Made by a program: the position numbers and the translations under genes. The notes beneath the pieces were generated by a model. That model saw only the letters and a program-made list of their open reading frames with translations. It was not told the origin of the DNA and ran no database searches. Below are positions 16,543 to 25,162 of a stretch of 64,000 nt of DNA, in pieces; within the stretch, counting starts at the first letter, position 1; each line of letters opens with the position of its first letter. The stretch is from Actinopolymorpha cephalotaxi. GTDB taxonomy: Bacteria; Actinomycetota; Actinomycetes; Propionibacteriales; Actinopolymorphaceae. The DNA is taken from the NCBI RefSeq assembly GCF_013408535.1, contig NZ_JACBZA010000001.1:6222850-6286849 (forward strand). Reading direction: 5' to 3'.

Positions 16543-17034
16543 ATGACCGACCGCACCCAGACCCACGCCACGTTCGTGCTCGAGCGCGAGTACCCCGTTC
16601 CCGTCGACCGCGTGTGGGCCGCCTTCGCCGACCCGAAGATCAAGCGCAAGTGGTTCGGCAGCGACGAGTTCGTCGACGTCGAGTACACCGACGACTTCCG
16701 GGTAGGCGGCGAGGCGACCGACGAGGGACGTCACGGCGAGGGCGGTCCGCTGTCGCAGTTCCGCGCCACCTACACCGACATCGCTGCCAACGAACGGATC
16801 GTCTACACCTACGACATGTGGCTGGACGGGGCGCACGCCTCGACGTCGATCACGACGATCCGGCTCGAGCCCACCGACGGCGACGCGGGCAAGGGGACCC
16901 GGCTCACCTACACCGAGCAGGGCGTCCACCTCGACGGCGTGCACGGCCCCGGGCCCGACGCCGCGGCCGGTCGCGAGGCCGGCACCGCCGACATGCTCGA
17001 CGCGATGGGAAAGCTGCTTGCCGGCGTCAGCTGA
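16543..17034 (+). CDS. SRPBCC (AHSA1-like) protein
   Basis: 163 residues with a strong AGGAGG site. The START-like fold is shown by FVLEREYPVPVDRVWAAFAD, KRKWFGSDEFVDVEYTDDFRVGGEA and the long C-terminal helix MLDAMGKLLAGVS. AHSA1-like proteins of this kind bind hydrophobic ligands in a deep cavity and are usually found next to an ArsR regulator, as here. The specific ligand is unknown. Confidence 0.9.
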   Translation: MTDRTQTHATFVLEREYPVPVDRVWAAFADPKIKRKWFGSDEFVDVEYTDDFRVGGEATDEGRHGEGGPLSQFRATYTDIAANERIVYTYDMWLDGAHASTSITTIRLEPTDGDAGKGTRLTYTEQGVHLDGVHGPGPDAAAGREAGTADMLDAMGKLLAGVS

Positions 17035-17109
17035 TCCCGTCCGCCGAGGCGGGTGCACGACCGGCGGCCGGTGCGCGAACAGAGGAAGCGGCGGCCGACG
17101 GTGTGCTCG

Positions 17110-17970
17110 TCAGATTCGGGCGAGGAAGTTCCTGATCAGGCTGGCGACCTCGTCGCCCGCGCTCTCGAGCAGGAAGTGACCGCCCTGGAGAAGGTGTACC
17201 TCCGCGTCCGGGAGGTCCTTCCTGAACGCCTCGGCTCCCGCCGGACCGAAGATCTCGTCACCTTCGCCCCACACCGCCAGCAACGGCACCTGGGATGAAC
17301 GGAAGTACTCGTGCAGCCTGGGGTAGACAGGCAGGTTCGAGGCGTAGTTCGCGAAAAGGTCCAGCTGTATGAGGTCGTTGCCCGGACGGGAAACCATGTG
17401 GAAGTCGTGGAACCAGGCGTCGGGATCGAGAAGCGACGTGTCCGGTACGCCTGTGACGTACTGCCACTTGATGCCTTCGAGACTCAGTGCGACCCGTACG
17501 CCTGCCTCGGTCTCCTCGTTCTGCTCCTTCGCCCAGGCCCACACGCCCTCCCAGAAGGACTCGACGAAACCGTCGTCGTAGGCGTTTCCGTTCTGGCTGA
17601 TGATCGCGGTGACCGACTCGGGGCGAGCCAGCGCGAGTCGCCAGCCGATCGGGGCGCCGTAGTCCTGGACGTACATCGCGAAGGAGGTCACGCCCAGCTC
17701 GTCGAGCAGTGCGAGGGTCAGGTCGGCCAGCGCGTCGAAGGTGTAGGTGAAGCTGTCCCTCGCCGGCGCCGAGGAGTGACCGAAGCCGAGATGGTCGGGG
17801 GCGATGACGTGGTAGTCGCCTGCCAGGGAAGGGATCAGGTTACGAAACATGTGGGAGCTCGTCGGAAAGCCGTGCAGCAGCACGACCGTCGGTTTGCCGG
17901 CCGGGCCTGCTTCGCGGAAGAAGAGCTCCTGGCCCTGCACCGTCTTCGAACGGTAGTGGATCTCGGCCAT
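17110..17970 (-). CDS. Alpha/beta hydrolase, haloalkane dehalogenase/epoxide hydrolase type
   Basis: 286 residues; AAAGGGG lies about seven bases before the ATG at 17970. VVLLHGFPTSSHMFRNLIP gives the oxyanion hole, YVQDYGAPIGW the nucleophile as Asp (not Ser), AVWGEGDEIFGPAG the acidic residue region and LQGGHFLLES the catalytic His. Asp nucleophiles define dehalogenases and epoxide hydrolases. The cap domain (residues about 130 to 210) is Trp-rich (FWEGVWAWAKEQ). Its upstream DNA has the same GGTTAG motif as the CGNR/RclA-like promoter region, suggesting shared control. Confidence 0.85.
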   Translation of the reverse strand: MAEIHYRSKTVQGQELFFREAGPAGKPTVVLLHGFPTSSHMFRNLIPSLAGDYHVIAPDHLGFGHSSAPARDSFTYTFDALADLTLALLDELGVTSFAMYVQDYGAPIGWRLALARPESVTAIISQNGNAYDDGFVESFWEGVWAWAKEQNEETEAGVRVALSLEGIKWQYVTGVPDTSLLDPDAWFHDFHMVSRPGNDLIQLDLFANYASNLPVYPRLHEYFRSSQVPLLAVWGEGDEIFGPAGAEAFRKDLPDAEVHLLQGGHFLLESAGDEVASLIRNFLARI

Positions 17971-17974
17971 GACG

Positions 17975-18004
17975 CTAACCCCTTTGGATGTTTATGATGG
18001 TTAG
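17975..18004. promoter_or_regulatory. GGTTAG/CTAACC motifs before the hydrolase
   Basis: CTAACC at 17975..17980 (inside the ribosome-binding region on the coding strand) and GGTTAG at 17999..18004 lie just upstream of the hydrolase start. The same hexamer occurs three times in the divergent region at 20528..20609. Confidence 0.35.
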
Positions 18005-18171
18005 ATCGGTACCGGCAACGTAGCCCCGGTACTTCTGATCTGTCAACGCCGGCTGGTGCCGCGCGGCCGAGCGCTTCTGGCGGTCGGCCGCCTCGTTGCC
18101 GTACGGATCCGAAGGTGCCGTCGTGGATGCCTCGGAGTTACGGTGATGAGCGGACACGAAGGGAATCCCGG

Positions 18172-19911
18172 ATGGCGACAGTTCGCGTGACGTCGCTCAA
18201 CGTCGGTAGGCCGAAGAAGGTCGACTGGGACGGTCGCCGGGTGTTCACGGGTGCCTGGAAGGCGCCGGTGAACGACCGGCGACGCGTCACCCGCCTCAAC
18301 GTGGACGGCGACGGGCAAGGCGACCTTGACGGCCACGGCGGTCCCAACCGGGCGGTCCTCGTCTACCAGGAGCAGGCCTACGAGTTCTGGCGGAGCTTCC
18401 TCTCGCGCTCGGACCTGTCGGCGGGAAGCTTCGGCGAAAACCTCACACTCGACGGATATCCGGACGATGAGGTCTGTATCGGGGACCAGTACCGCATCGG
18501 AACCGCGATGTTCGAGGTCAGCCAGCCTCGTGTCACGTGCTTTCGGGTCGGGCTGCGCAACGACGAACCCCGCCTGGCAGCGCTGATGGTGGCCCACCGG
18601 CGCCCCGGCTTCTACATGCGGGTCCTGGACGAGGGCGAGATCGGGGCGGGCGATCAGGTCGAGCTGGTCAGGAAGGATCCGGCCGGCCTCAGTGTGGCCG
18701 ACGTCGACGCCCTGCTCTACCTGCCGAACCCCGACCGGGCCCGGCTGGCGATCGCCGGCGGCCATCCGGCTCTGAGTGCGGGCTGGCGCGATTCCTTCGC
18801 CTCGATGCTGGAGGAGGACCTTCAGGTCGGGACCGGCCTTGCCTGGAAGGGATTCCGGTCGCTGCGGGTCGCCCGCGTCGCTCGGGAGACGCCCAGCGTC
18901 TCGTCGTTCTACCTGACCGATCCGGAGGGCCTCGACTTACCGGGTGCTCGCGCGGGGCAGTACCTCACCATTCGGATCCCGTCCGCTGGTTCGAACAACG
19001 GCTTGGTCCGCAACTACTCGCTCTCGGCGCCTGCTGTCGGGTCGGCGTACCGCGTCAGTGTCAAGAAGGAGCCGGGCGGAGCCTTCAGCAACCTGTTGCA
19101 CGAGACGGTACGAGAAGGAGATCTGCTCGACGTCGCGGTTCCCCGGGGGTCCTTCGTCCTGCGGCCGAAGGCGCGTGCGTACGTCTTCGTCTCGGCCGGA
19201 ATCGGGATCACGCCCCTGCTGCCGATGCTCGCCAGGCTTCGTGACATGAATCCGAACGCGAGAGTGTGGTGGCTCCACAGCACGCGAACTCTCGAGGAGT
19301 ACCCGCTCCTCGCCGAGGTCGAGGACCTGGTCGCCCACAGCGGTGCCATGGTGAAGGTCCGGACGTGGGTGACACGCGGGGACGTCCGCGGTCCTCAGGC
19401 GACGGGCAACCTGGGCTTGCGGCAAGGTCGGCTTGCGCCACAGTCGATCGCCGACCTCGGGGTCCCGCGAGACGCGTTGGCCTACGTCTGTGGACCATCC
19501 GCGTTCATCGAGTACGCCACCGCCGCTCTCGTCGCCGCGGGCGTCGCGAGCACCAACATCGCATCCGAGCTTTTCGGCGCCGGTGCCGCACTGAATCCCG
19601 GAGTCGTCGCCTCGGGCCCGTCTCGCCGGCCGCACCTGCCCGAAACGCTCGGCACCGGCCCGATGGTGACGTTCGCTCGCAGCCAGCTGCAGGTGCCGTG
19701 GGACTCGAACCGCGGGAGCCTGCTCGAACTCGCCGAGGCCTGCGACGTGCCGACCCGCTGGGTGTGCCGGACGGGGGTCTGCCACACGTGCGTGACGCCC
19801 CTGGTCTCGGGAGAACTCGCCTACATCGAGGAGCCACTCGTCCCGCCGGAGGATGGCGAGGCGCTCATCTGTTGCTCCAGGCCGGCGTCGGAAGTCGTTC
19901 TCGACCTCTGA
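18172..19911 (+). CDS. MOSC domain - flavin reductase - 2Fe-2S ferredoxin fusion
   Basis: 579 residues; the ATG at 18172 has AAGGGAA upstream. Residues about 1 to 220 are a MOSC domain of the YiiM type: GDLDGHGGPNRAVLVYQ, FGENLTL and the conserved Cys in PRVTCFRVG, which would hold the molybdenum cofactor. Residues about 225 to 460 are a ferredoxin-NADP reductase-like module: RNYSLS for flavin, VSAGIGITPLLPML for NAD(P)H. The last 80 residues are a plant-type ferredoxin with CRTGVCHTC and a fourth Cys in ALICCSRP. MOSC YiiM proteins reduce N-hydroxylated bases and similar compounds; here the whole electron chain is in one chain, so NAD(P)H, flavin, Fe-S and Mo centre could work without partners. 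Confidence 0.88.
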   Translation: MATVRVTSLNVGRPKKVDWDGRRVFTGAWKAPVNDRRRVTRLNVDGDGQGDLDGHGGPNRAVLVYQEQAYEFWRSFLSRSDLSAGSFGENLTLDGYPDDEVCIGDQYRIGTAMFEVSQPRVTCFRVGLRNDEPRLAALMVAHRRPGFYMRVLDEGEIGAGDQVELVRKDPAGLSVADVDALLYLPNPDRARLAIAGGHPALSAGWRDSFASMLEEDLQVGTGLAWKGFRSLRVARVARETPSVSSFYLTDPEGLDLPGARAGQYLTIRIPSAGSNNGLVRNYSLSAPAVGSAYRVSVKKEPGGAFSNLLHETVREGDLLDVAVPRGSFVLRPKARAYVFVSAGIGITPLLPMLARLRDMNPNARVWWLHSTRTLEEYPLLAEVEDLVAHSGAMVKVRTWVTRGDVRGPQATGNLGLRQGRLAPQSIADLGVPRDALAYVCGPSAFIEYATAALVAAGVASTNIASELFGAGAALNPGVVASGPSRRPHLPETLGTGPMVTFARSQLQVPWDSNRGSLLELAEACDVPTRWVCRTGVCHTCVTPLVSGELAYIEEPLVPPEDGEALICCSRPASEVVLDL

Positions 19912-19925
19912 TCCGGCACGCCGTC

Positions 19926-20516
19926 TCAGTTCCTCTTGGCGTTGGCGCGCTCGTAGTGCCGGCGGGCCTTCATCCGGTTGCCGCAGACAGCCATCGAGCA
20001 CCAGCGAGCTGTGTTCGCCTTGCTGTGATCGATGAGGAACAGCTGACATTCGGTGTTCTCGCATGCGCGAAGCCGGCCTGGGCGTTCGTGCTGCAGACGG
20101 CTCCAGGCAAGTATCGACCGCATGCCCACCTCGTGGTCGGGGTCGGTGAGAATCTCCCACCGAATCCCGATGCCGTCGCTGGCGGGGCGCGGGCGGACGC
20201 CGGCTCGGTCCAGCCAGCTGCTCACGGCCGAGGCGTCGAGCCGCCCTCGCACAACGTCGGCCAGGACATCTCGAACGTCCTTGACCACCTCGCGCTCGAC
20301 CTCGGACCCCGTTCGGCCGTAGGTGGCCAGCCAGTTCGCGGCCTTGTCGTCATCGGCAAGCTCGTCGGTCGGCACCCCGTTGATCACCGGGCAGGAGTTG
20401 AGCACTGCCAGCAGCAGCGCCTCCTCCTCCTGCGCCCCGGCCGCCGGACCGCGCGCACCCGTGTGCCGGTCACGGCCCTTCGCAGCGGCCCCCGGTGTCC
20501 GGACAACGAGCTCCAT
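19926..20516 (-). CDS. CGNR zinc-finger regulator
   Basis: 196 residues. The C-terminal CENTECQLFLIDHSKANTAR followed by WCSMAVCGNRMKARRHYERA is the CGNR zinc finger with all four Cys and the namesake motif. The N-terminal 140 residues correspond to the ABATE (stress-induced ligand-binding) domain. CGNR proteins are transcription factors of actinobacteria. It diverges from the RclA-like flavoprotein and is convergent with the MOSC fusion, making it the likely controller of the cluster. Confidence 0.9.
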   Translation of the reverse strand: MELVVRTPGAAAKGRDRHTGARGPAAGAQEEEALLLAVLNSCPVINGVPTDELADDDKAANWLATYGRTGSEVEREVVKDVRDVLADVVRGRLDASAVSSWLDRAGVRPRPASDGIGIRWEILTDPDHEVGMRSILAWSRLQHERPGRLRACENTECQLFLIDHSKANTARWCSMAVCGNRMKARRHYERANAKRN

Positions 20517-20527
20517 TCAGGACCTAC

Positions 20528-20609
20528 CTAACCGCTGTCGTGTTCTTGACAAGTTAGAGACTACCGCACTACGGTCAGGCTAACCCTTGTAACGCAGCTT
20601 AGTGGTTAG
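20528..20609. promoter_or_regulatory. Divergent promoter region with repeated CTAACC/GGTTAG
   Basis: CTAACC occurs at 20528 and 20580, and GGTTAG at 20604, with a further GTTAG at 20553. A promoter for the rightward flavoprotein gene is visible: TTGACA (20546..20551), 18-base spacer, TACGGT (20570..20575). The motifs bracket it on both sides, as expected for a repressor or activator site. They also occur near the hydrolase at 17975..18004. Confidence 0.5.
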
Positions 20610-20672
20610 TCGTGGCAGCACGAGGCCCGGCGAAAGACGACGCATCGTCGCTTCAGGAAGAGGGCAACCACC

Positions 20673-22058
20673 ATGGGATCCACCAGCACACTCACAGCCG
20701 ATCTGTTGGTCATCGGGTTCGGAAAGGGAGGAAAGACCGTCGCTCACGCGGCGGCGGACGCGGGCCATCGCGTCGTCATGGTCGAACAGTCCGAGAACAT
20801 GTACGGCGGCACGTGCCCGAACGTCGGCTGCGTGCCGACCAAGATGCTGGTTCACTTCGCGAGCGGGAAGCGACTGTCCGATGACGCGCAGGACTACTTC
20901 GCGAACTCGATAGAGCAGGTCCGCGCCCTGACCAGTGCCTTCCGCGCCGGCAATTTCGAGGGACTCAACGGCAAGGCCTCCGCGACCGTGCTCACCGGCA
21001 CCGCCGCCTTCACCGACCCGCACACGGTCACGGTCGGCGAAGGAGCGGACGCGATCGACGTGACCGCGCCGACCATCCTCATCAGTACCGGATCAGAGCC
21101 GGTCGTCCCTGCGATCCCCGGCCTGAAGTCGAGTTCCCACCTGGTCAGCAGCACAGACCTCACCCGGAACGCCGCCCTGCCCGAACGGCTGGTCGTCATC
21201 GGTGGTGGCTATCTGGGGCTCGAGTTCGCCTCGATGTACCAGAACTTCGGCAGCGAGGTGACCGTGGTCGAGTCGGCCGACCGTCTTCTGCCCCGCGAGG
21301 ACGAAGACGTGGCGCAGTCGGTCACGAACGTGCTGCTCGGCGACGGAGTGGAGATCGTGACGGGCGCGGCGATCACCGAGATACACGACAAGGGCGCGGT
21401 CTCGACGGTCACCTACGTCAAGGGCGGGGAGACCTGCACGGTGGAAGGAAGCGCGCTGCTCCCCGCCACCGGACGCCGGCCGGTGACGGCGGACCTGCGT
21501 CTGGACGCGGCCGGCGTGCAGACGAGCGCGAACGGCGCCGTTCGGGTCGACGCACAGCTACGGACCAGCCAGCCGCACATCTTCGCGCTCGGCGATGTCA
21601 ACGGGGGACCCCAGTTCACCTACATCGCGCTCGACGACGCGCGGATCGTCATCGATCAGCTCTATGGAGACGGGAAGCGCACCACCGACGACAGGGTTGC
21701 CGTACCCCACACCTTGTTCGTCTCGCCGGCCCTGGCCACCGTGGGCCTGACCGAAACGGAGGCCAGAGCGCGAGGGTTCGAGGTGAAGGTCGCGCGCCAG
21801 AACGTCGCGGACATCGTTGCGATGCCAAGGGCCTACGCGGTGGAGGAGACCCGCGGCCTGATGAAGTTCGTCGTCGACGCCGACAGCGACCTCGTGTTGG
21901 GCGCGGCCGTTCACAGTGTCGACGCTCAGGAGATCATCAACACGGTCGCGCTGGCCATCCGGCACGACGTCACGGCCACCGAGCTCCGGAACGCGATCTA
22001 CACCCACCCCAGTTCGACGGAGGCGATGAACGAGGTCTTCGACAACATCGTGGGTTGA
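20673..22058 (+). CDS. RclA-like pyridine nucleotide-disulfide oxidoreductase
   Basis: 461 residues; GAAGAGGG precedes the ATG. The N-terminal FAD fold (LLVIGFGKGGKTVA), the redox-active CxxxxC (GGTCPNVGCVPTKMLVH), the NAD(P) fold (VVIGGGYLGLEFA), the ATGRRP and ALGDV FAD motifs and the C-terminal dimerisation domain with THPSSTEA are complete. The TKxLVH context and lack of an N-terminal metal-binding domain favour RclA, a flavoprotein that reduces Cu(II) and protects against hypochlorous acid, over mercuric reductase. The usual C-terminal His-x4-Glu active pair is altered to HPSSTE. Divergent from the CGNR regulator. Confidence 0.88.
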   Translation: MGSTSTLTADLLVIGFGKGGKTVAHAAADAGHRVVMVEQSENMYGGTCPNVGCVPTKMLVHFASGKRLSDDAQDYFANSIEQVRALTSAFRAGNFEGLNGKASATVLTGTAAFTDPHTVTVGEGADAIDVTAPTILISTGSEPVVPAIPGLKSSSHLVSSTDLTRNAALPERLVVIGGGYLGLEFASMYQNFGSEVTVVESADRLLPREDEDVAQSVTNVLLGDGVEIVTGAAITEIHDKGAVSTVTYVKGGETCTVEGSALLPATGRRPVTADLRLDAAGVQTSANGAVRVDAQLRTSQPHIFALGDVNGGPQFTYIALDDARIVIDQLYGDGKRTTDDRVAVPHTLFVSPALATVGLTETEARARGFEVKVARQNVADIVAMPRAYAVEETRGLMKFVVDADSDLVLGAAVHSVDAQEIINTVALAIRHDVTATELRNAIYTHPSSTEAMNEVFDNIVG

Positions 22059-22076
22059 CGTTCACGGCAGCCGGGT

Positions 22077-23276
22077 TCATCGCCTGCTGATCCGCCGCTC
22101 GTTGAGTGGATCGTCTCGGACGCCGGGGCGCAGTCTCACTCCATGTCCTGGTGCCGTCGGCGCGACGACCTCCCCATCGTTGATCTCGGGCACACCCTCG
22201 ACGAGTTCGGCGTACCAGGTGCGCAGGAAGGCCCGAACCGTCTCCTGAACAAGGCCGTTGGGCGCCGAGAGCACCAGATGGACGCAGGCGGCGAGGGTGG
22301 CGGGACCCGTGCAGTCGTGCGGGGCAACGGGAATCCCGTAGGTGTCGGCGAGTGAAGCGACCTTGCGGGCTTCGGTGAGTCCGCCGGTCCACTGGACGTC
22401 GACCGTCGCCACGTCGACCGCCCCTGACGCCAGCAGCGGCAGGAAGCCCCGTCGTCCTACGACGGTCTCGCCGGTGGCGATGGGTACGTCGGCTTCCGCT
22501 GCGAGGGCGGCCAGTGCGTCGGCGGCGTCGGGCCGGATCGGGTCCTCGACCCAAAAGGGCTGATACGGCGTGAGGGCGTGGATGATGGTGGCGGCGGCCG
22601 GACGGCTCCACAGTCCGTGGAGTTCGACCATCAGGTTCATCTCGTTACCGACTTCGCTCCGGATCGCGTCGATGACCCTGATGCCGTCGGCGAGGTCGCC
22701 GGGCGAGATGTGGGTTCCGCCCGTGGCCTCGGCCGCACGGTCGAACGGCCACACCTTCATGCCGCGGATGCCTTCGCCGTACAGTTCGCGGGCCAGTTCG
22801 GCCGGTCGGGTCAGGAAGCCGTCGAGGTCTTCGAGCGACCGATCGGCACCGTCTCGGCGTACGCCCCAGTTGTCGGAGTTCTGGCGGGTGCTGGTGCTCA
22901 CGTATCCGGGTCCGGCACAGGTGTTGTAGATCGGCAACCAGGCGCGGACGGGTCCGCCGAACAACGCCACCAAGGGCAGGCCGGCTCGTTTGCCCAGGAG
23001 ATCCCACAGGGCCAGGTCGATCGCGCCGTTTCCGCGTACCTCGGCTCCGGCGCCCTGGAATCCGGTGTACGGAGTCAGGGCCTTCGCGATGCGCTCGGGC
23101 GCGCAGTCGGGCTCCGTCAGGAGAACCTCCGCTGCCGACTCGTGGATGTAGGCCTCGACGGTCCGTGACCCGAAGAACGCCTCGCCGAGACCGACGTTGC
23201 CGTCACCGTCATGGAGAAGTACGAAGAGCAGGTTCGGCTGGATCGCCGGACGGATGGTCTCGATGGTGGTGATCAC
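22077..23276 (-). CDS. Enolase-superfamily sugar-acid dehydratase (mandelate racemase/muconate lactonizing type)
   Basis: 399 residues. The capping N-terminus (IETIRPAIQPNLLFVLL) and barrel motifs are complete: GIRGMKVWPF for the Lys strand, VELHGLW (metal ligand plus His, as in galactonate dehydratase, where it reads DFHGR), PFWVEDPIRPD, IATGETVVGRRG for the other metal ligands, and PHDCTGPATLA for the closing catalytic His. Such enzymes remove water from aldonic or uronic acids. It is the last gene of the leftward importer operon, ten bases after the permease, so its substrate is probably what the transporter brings in. Confidence 0.88.
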   Translation of the reverse strand: MITTIETIRPAIQPNLLFVLLHDGDGNVGLGEAFFGSRTVEAYIHESAAEVLLTEPDCAPERIAKALTPYTGFQGAGAEVRGNGAIDLALWDLLGKRAGLPLVALFGGPVRAWLPIYNTCAGPGYVSTSTRQNSDNWGVRRDGADRSLEDLDGFLTRPAELARELYGEGIRGMKVWPFDRAAEATGGTHISPGDLADGIRVIDAIRSEVGNEMNLMVELHGLWSRPAAATIIHALTPYQPFWVEDPIRPDAADALAALAAEADVPIATGETVVGRRGFLPLLASGAVDVATVDVQWTGGLTEARKVASLADTYGIPVAPHDCTGPATLAACVHLVLSAPNGLVQETVRAFLRTWYAELVEGVPEINDGEVVAPTAPGHGVRLRPGVRDDPLNERRISRR

Positions 23277-23285
23277 GCTTTCTCC

Positions 23286-24191
23286 TCATCCCTTGACGGC
23301 GCCGAGGGTCAGGCCGCTGATCAGCTGCTTGCGGAGTGCGATGAACAGCGCGACGGTGGGGATGGCGGCGATGACCGATCCGGCCAGGATCACCCCGTAG
23401 TCCGCCGTGTAGGCGCTGGTGAGCGAGTTCAGCCCCAGCGGCAGGGTGTACTTGTTGGCGTCGGCGATGACGATCAGCGGCCACATGAAGTTGTTGTAGC
23501 TGGTGAGGAAGAGCCAGACCGCGAGTGCGCCGAGGGCGGGGCGGAGAACGGGCAGGACGATCCGGAAGAAGATCGAGAGCTCGCCGGCGCCGTCGATACG
23601 GGCGGCCTCGATCATCTGGGTCGGCACCGCCTGGACGATGAACTGGCGCATCATGAAGATCCCGAAGGCGGGCGCGAGCCACGGCAGGATCAACGCGACG
23701 TAGCTGTTGCCGAGGCCCATCCCGGCGATCTGGACGAACAGCGGGATCACCAGCACCGTGACGGGGATCATCATCGAGGAGAACATGATGTCGAACAGGA
23801 TCTGGCTGCCACGGAAGCGGAACTTCGCGAAGGCGTAGCCGCCCATCGTGGAGAAGATCACCGAGATCGTCGTACTCACCAACGCGGTCCACAGGCTTGT
23901 CCAGAGCCACTTCGGCAGCGAGATGTCGGTGAACACCGTGACGTAGTTGGCGAACGTCGCATGCTTCGGGATCAGGTGTGGCGGGATCGCGAAGATCTCG
24001 TCGATGCTCTTGAACGAGCCGGAGACCGCCCAGACCATCGGCAGGACCGAGCCCAGCAAGACGATGGCCAGGCCGAGATACAACAGGGCCCGCCGCGCCG
24101 CACGCCCTCGCCCTCCCGCGCTGCCCGGCGAATTCGGGTGTGGCCGATCGGCGCGGGGCGTGGTGTGAGTGGAGACGTCGGTGACGCTCAT
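23286..24191 (-). CDS. Sugar ABC transporter permease (MalG-like)
   Basis: 301 residues, six membrane helices. The EAA loop that docks the ATPase is AARIDGAGELSIFFRIVLPVLRP. The ATG at 24191 overlaps the stop of the other permease by four bases (ATGA). N-terminal 30 residues are hydrophilic and Pro/Arg-rich. It belongs to the carbohydrate uptake transporter-1 type; no ATPase gene is nearby, so a shared MsiK-type ATPase encoded elsewhere is probable, as is usual in actinobacteria. Confidence 0.92.
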   Translation of the reverse strand: MSVTDVSTHTTPRADRPHPNSPGSAGGRGRAARRALLYLGLAIVLLGSVLPMVWAVSGSFKSIDEIFAIPPHLIPKHATFANYVTVFTDISLPKWLWTSLWTALVSTTISVIFSTMGGYAFAKFRFRGSQILFDIMFSSMMIPVTVLVIPLFVQIAGMGLGNSYVALILPWLAPAFGIFMMRQFIVQAVPTQMIEAARIDGAGELSIFFRIVLPVLRPALGALAVWLFLTSYNNFMWPLIVIADANKYTLPLGLNSLTSAYTADYGVILAGSVIAAIPTVALFIALRKQLISGLTLGAVKG

Positions 24192-25153
24192 GCCCGATCC
24201 TCTCGTCCGATTCCGAAGAAGTGCCGGCTGATCCGGGTCGCGATGAAGAGGACGACGAACAACAGGAAGCTCGCCGCGGCGGCATAGCCGAGTTGCTCGC
24301 GGGTGAACGCGGCACGGTAGATGAAGTAGGCGATGCTGAGGGTCGATTCCCCAGGACCGCCCTTGGTCAGGATGAAGGGTTCCTCGAAGATCTGTGCGGC
24401 TCCGATGAACGACGTGATGCCGACGAACGCGGTCACCGGCGCGAGCATCGGCAACGTCACGTTGCGGAACTTCTGTACGACACCACCGCCGTCGATGTCG
24501 GCGGCCTCGTAGAGCTCGGGCGGGATCGACTGCAGCCCCGCCAGAAAGTAGATCACCAGGTAGCCGGTGTAGCGCCAGATCAGCAGGATGATGACGGTGA
24601 CCTTGGCCCACACGGCGTCACCCAACCAGTCCACCGGACCGATGCCGAAGAGGATGTTGAGCGTCGAGTTGACCAGCCCGGCCTGGGAGTCGAAGAGAAT
24701 CGTGAAGACGAGGGCGACCACGACGGGCGACAGCACGAACGGAAGGAAGAACGTGACCCGGAACAGGTCACGCAGCCTGAGTCGCTTCGCAGCCAGGCCG
24801 GTGGCGATCAGCAGCGCCAGGGGCACGATGACGAAGATGCTCGCCGCCACGTACCAGAAGGTGTTCACCGCCGCCGTCTGGAAGCTCTGGTCGGAGAAGA
24901 GCCGCACGTAGTTCTGCAGGCCGACCCAGCGCATCGGCCCGATCCCGGTCCAGCTGTGCAGGCTGATCCACAGGGCGACGACTGTCGGGATGAGCAGAAA
25001 GACGGCGTAGAGGACGAAGAACGGCGACAGGAAGGCGTACGGAGTCCACCGCGGGTACTGGCGAGAGGGTCGACGTCGCGATGGTTCCTGAGCCGGAGCC
25101 GATGCCGCGGGGCGGCGTGAGCGGGCGACACGCACCGAGTTGTCAGACGTCAT
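24188..25153 (-). CDS. Sugar ABC transporter permease (MalF-like)
   Basis: 321 residues. Membrane segments begin at PYAFLSPFFVLYAVFLLIPTVVALW; the EAA loop is EAADIDGGGVVQKFRNVTLPMLAPV, and the partner motif FILTKGGPGEST follows. It lies ten bases after the binding-protein gene and is coupled to the second permease. Together with the lipoprotein it forms the leftward importer. Confidence 0.92.
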   Translation of the reverse strand: MTSDNSVRVARSRRPAASAPAQEPSRRRPSRQYPRWTPYAFLSPFFVLYAVFLLIPTVVALWISLHSWTGIGPMRWVGLQNYVRLFSDQSFQTAAVNTFWYVAASIFVIVPLALLIATGLAAKRLRLRDLFRVTFFLPFVLSPVVVALVFTILFDSQAGLVNSTLNILFGIGPVDWLGDAVWAKVTVIILLIWRYTGYLVIYFLAGLQSIPPELYEAADIDGGGVVQKFRNVTLPMLAPVTAFVGITSFIGAAQIFEEPFILTKGGPGESTLSIAYFIYRAAFTREQLGYAAAASFLLFVVLFIATRISRHFFGIGREDRA

Positions 25154-25162
25154 GTCGGCTCC

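Noticed and set aside
20673-22058. Mercuric reductase
   Set aside because: No N-terminal metal-binding domain and no C-terminal CC pair; no merR-type gene nearby. The RclA-like assignment fits better.
24221-25120. 299-codon plus-strand frame rich in Asp/Glu/Arg
   Set aside because: It is the antisense shadow of the permease gene, which has membrane helices and the EAA loop.
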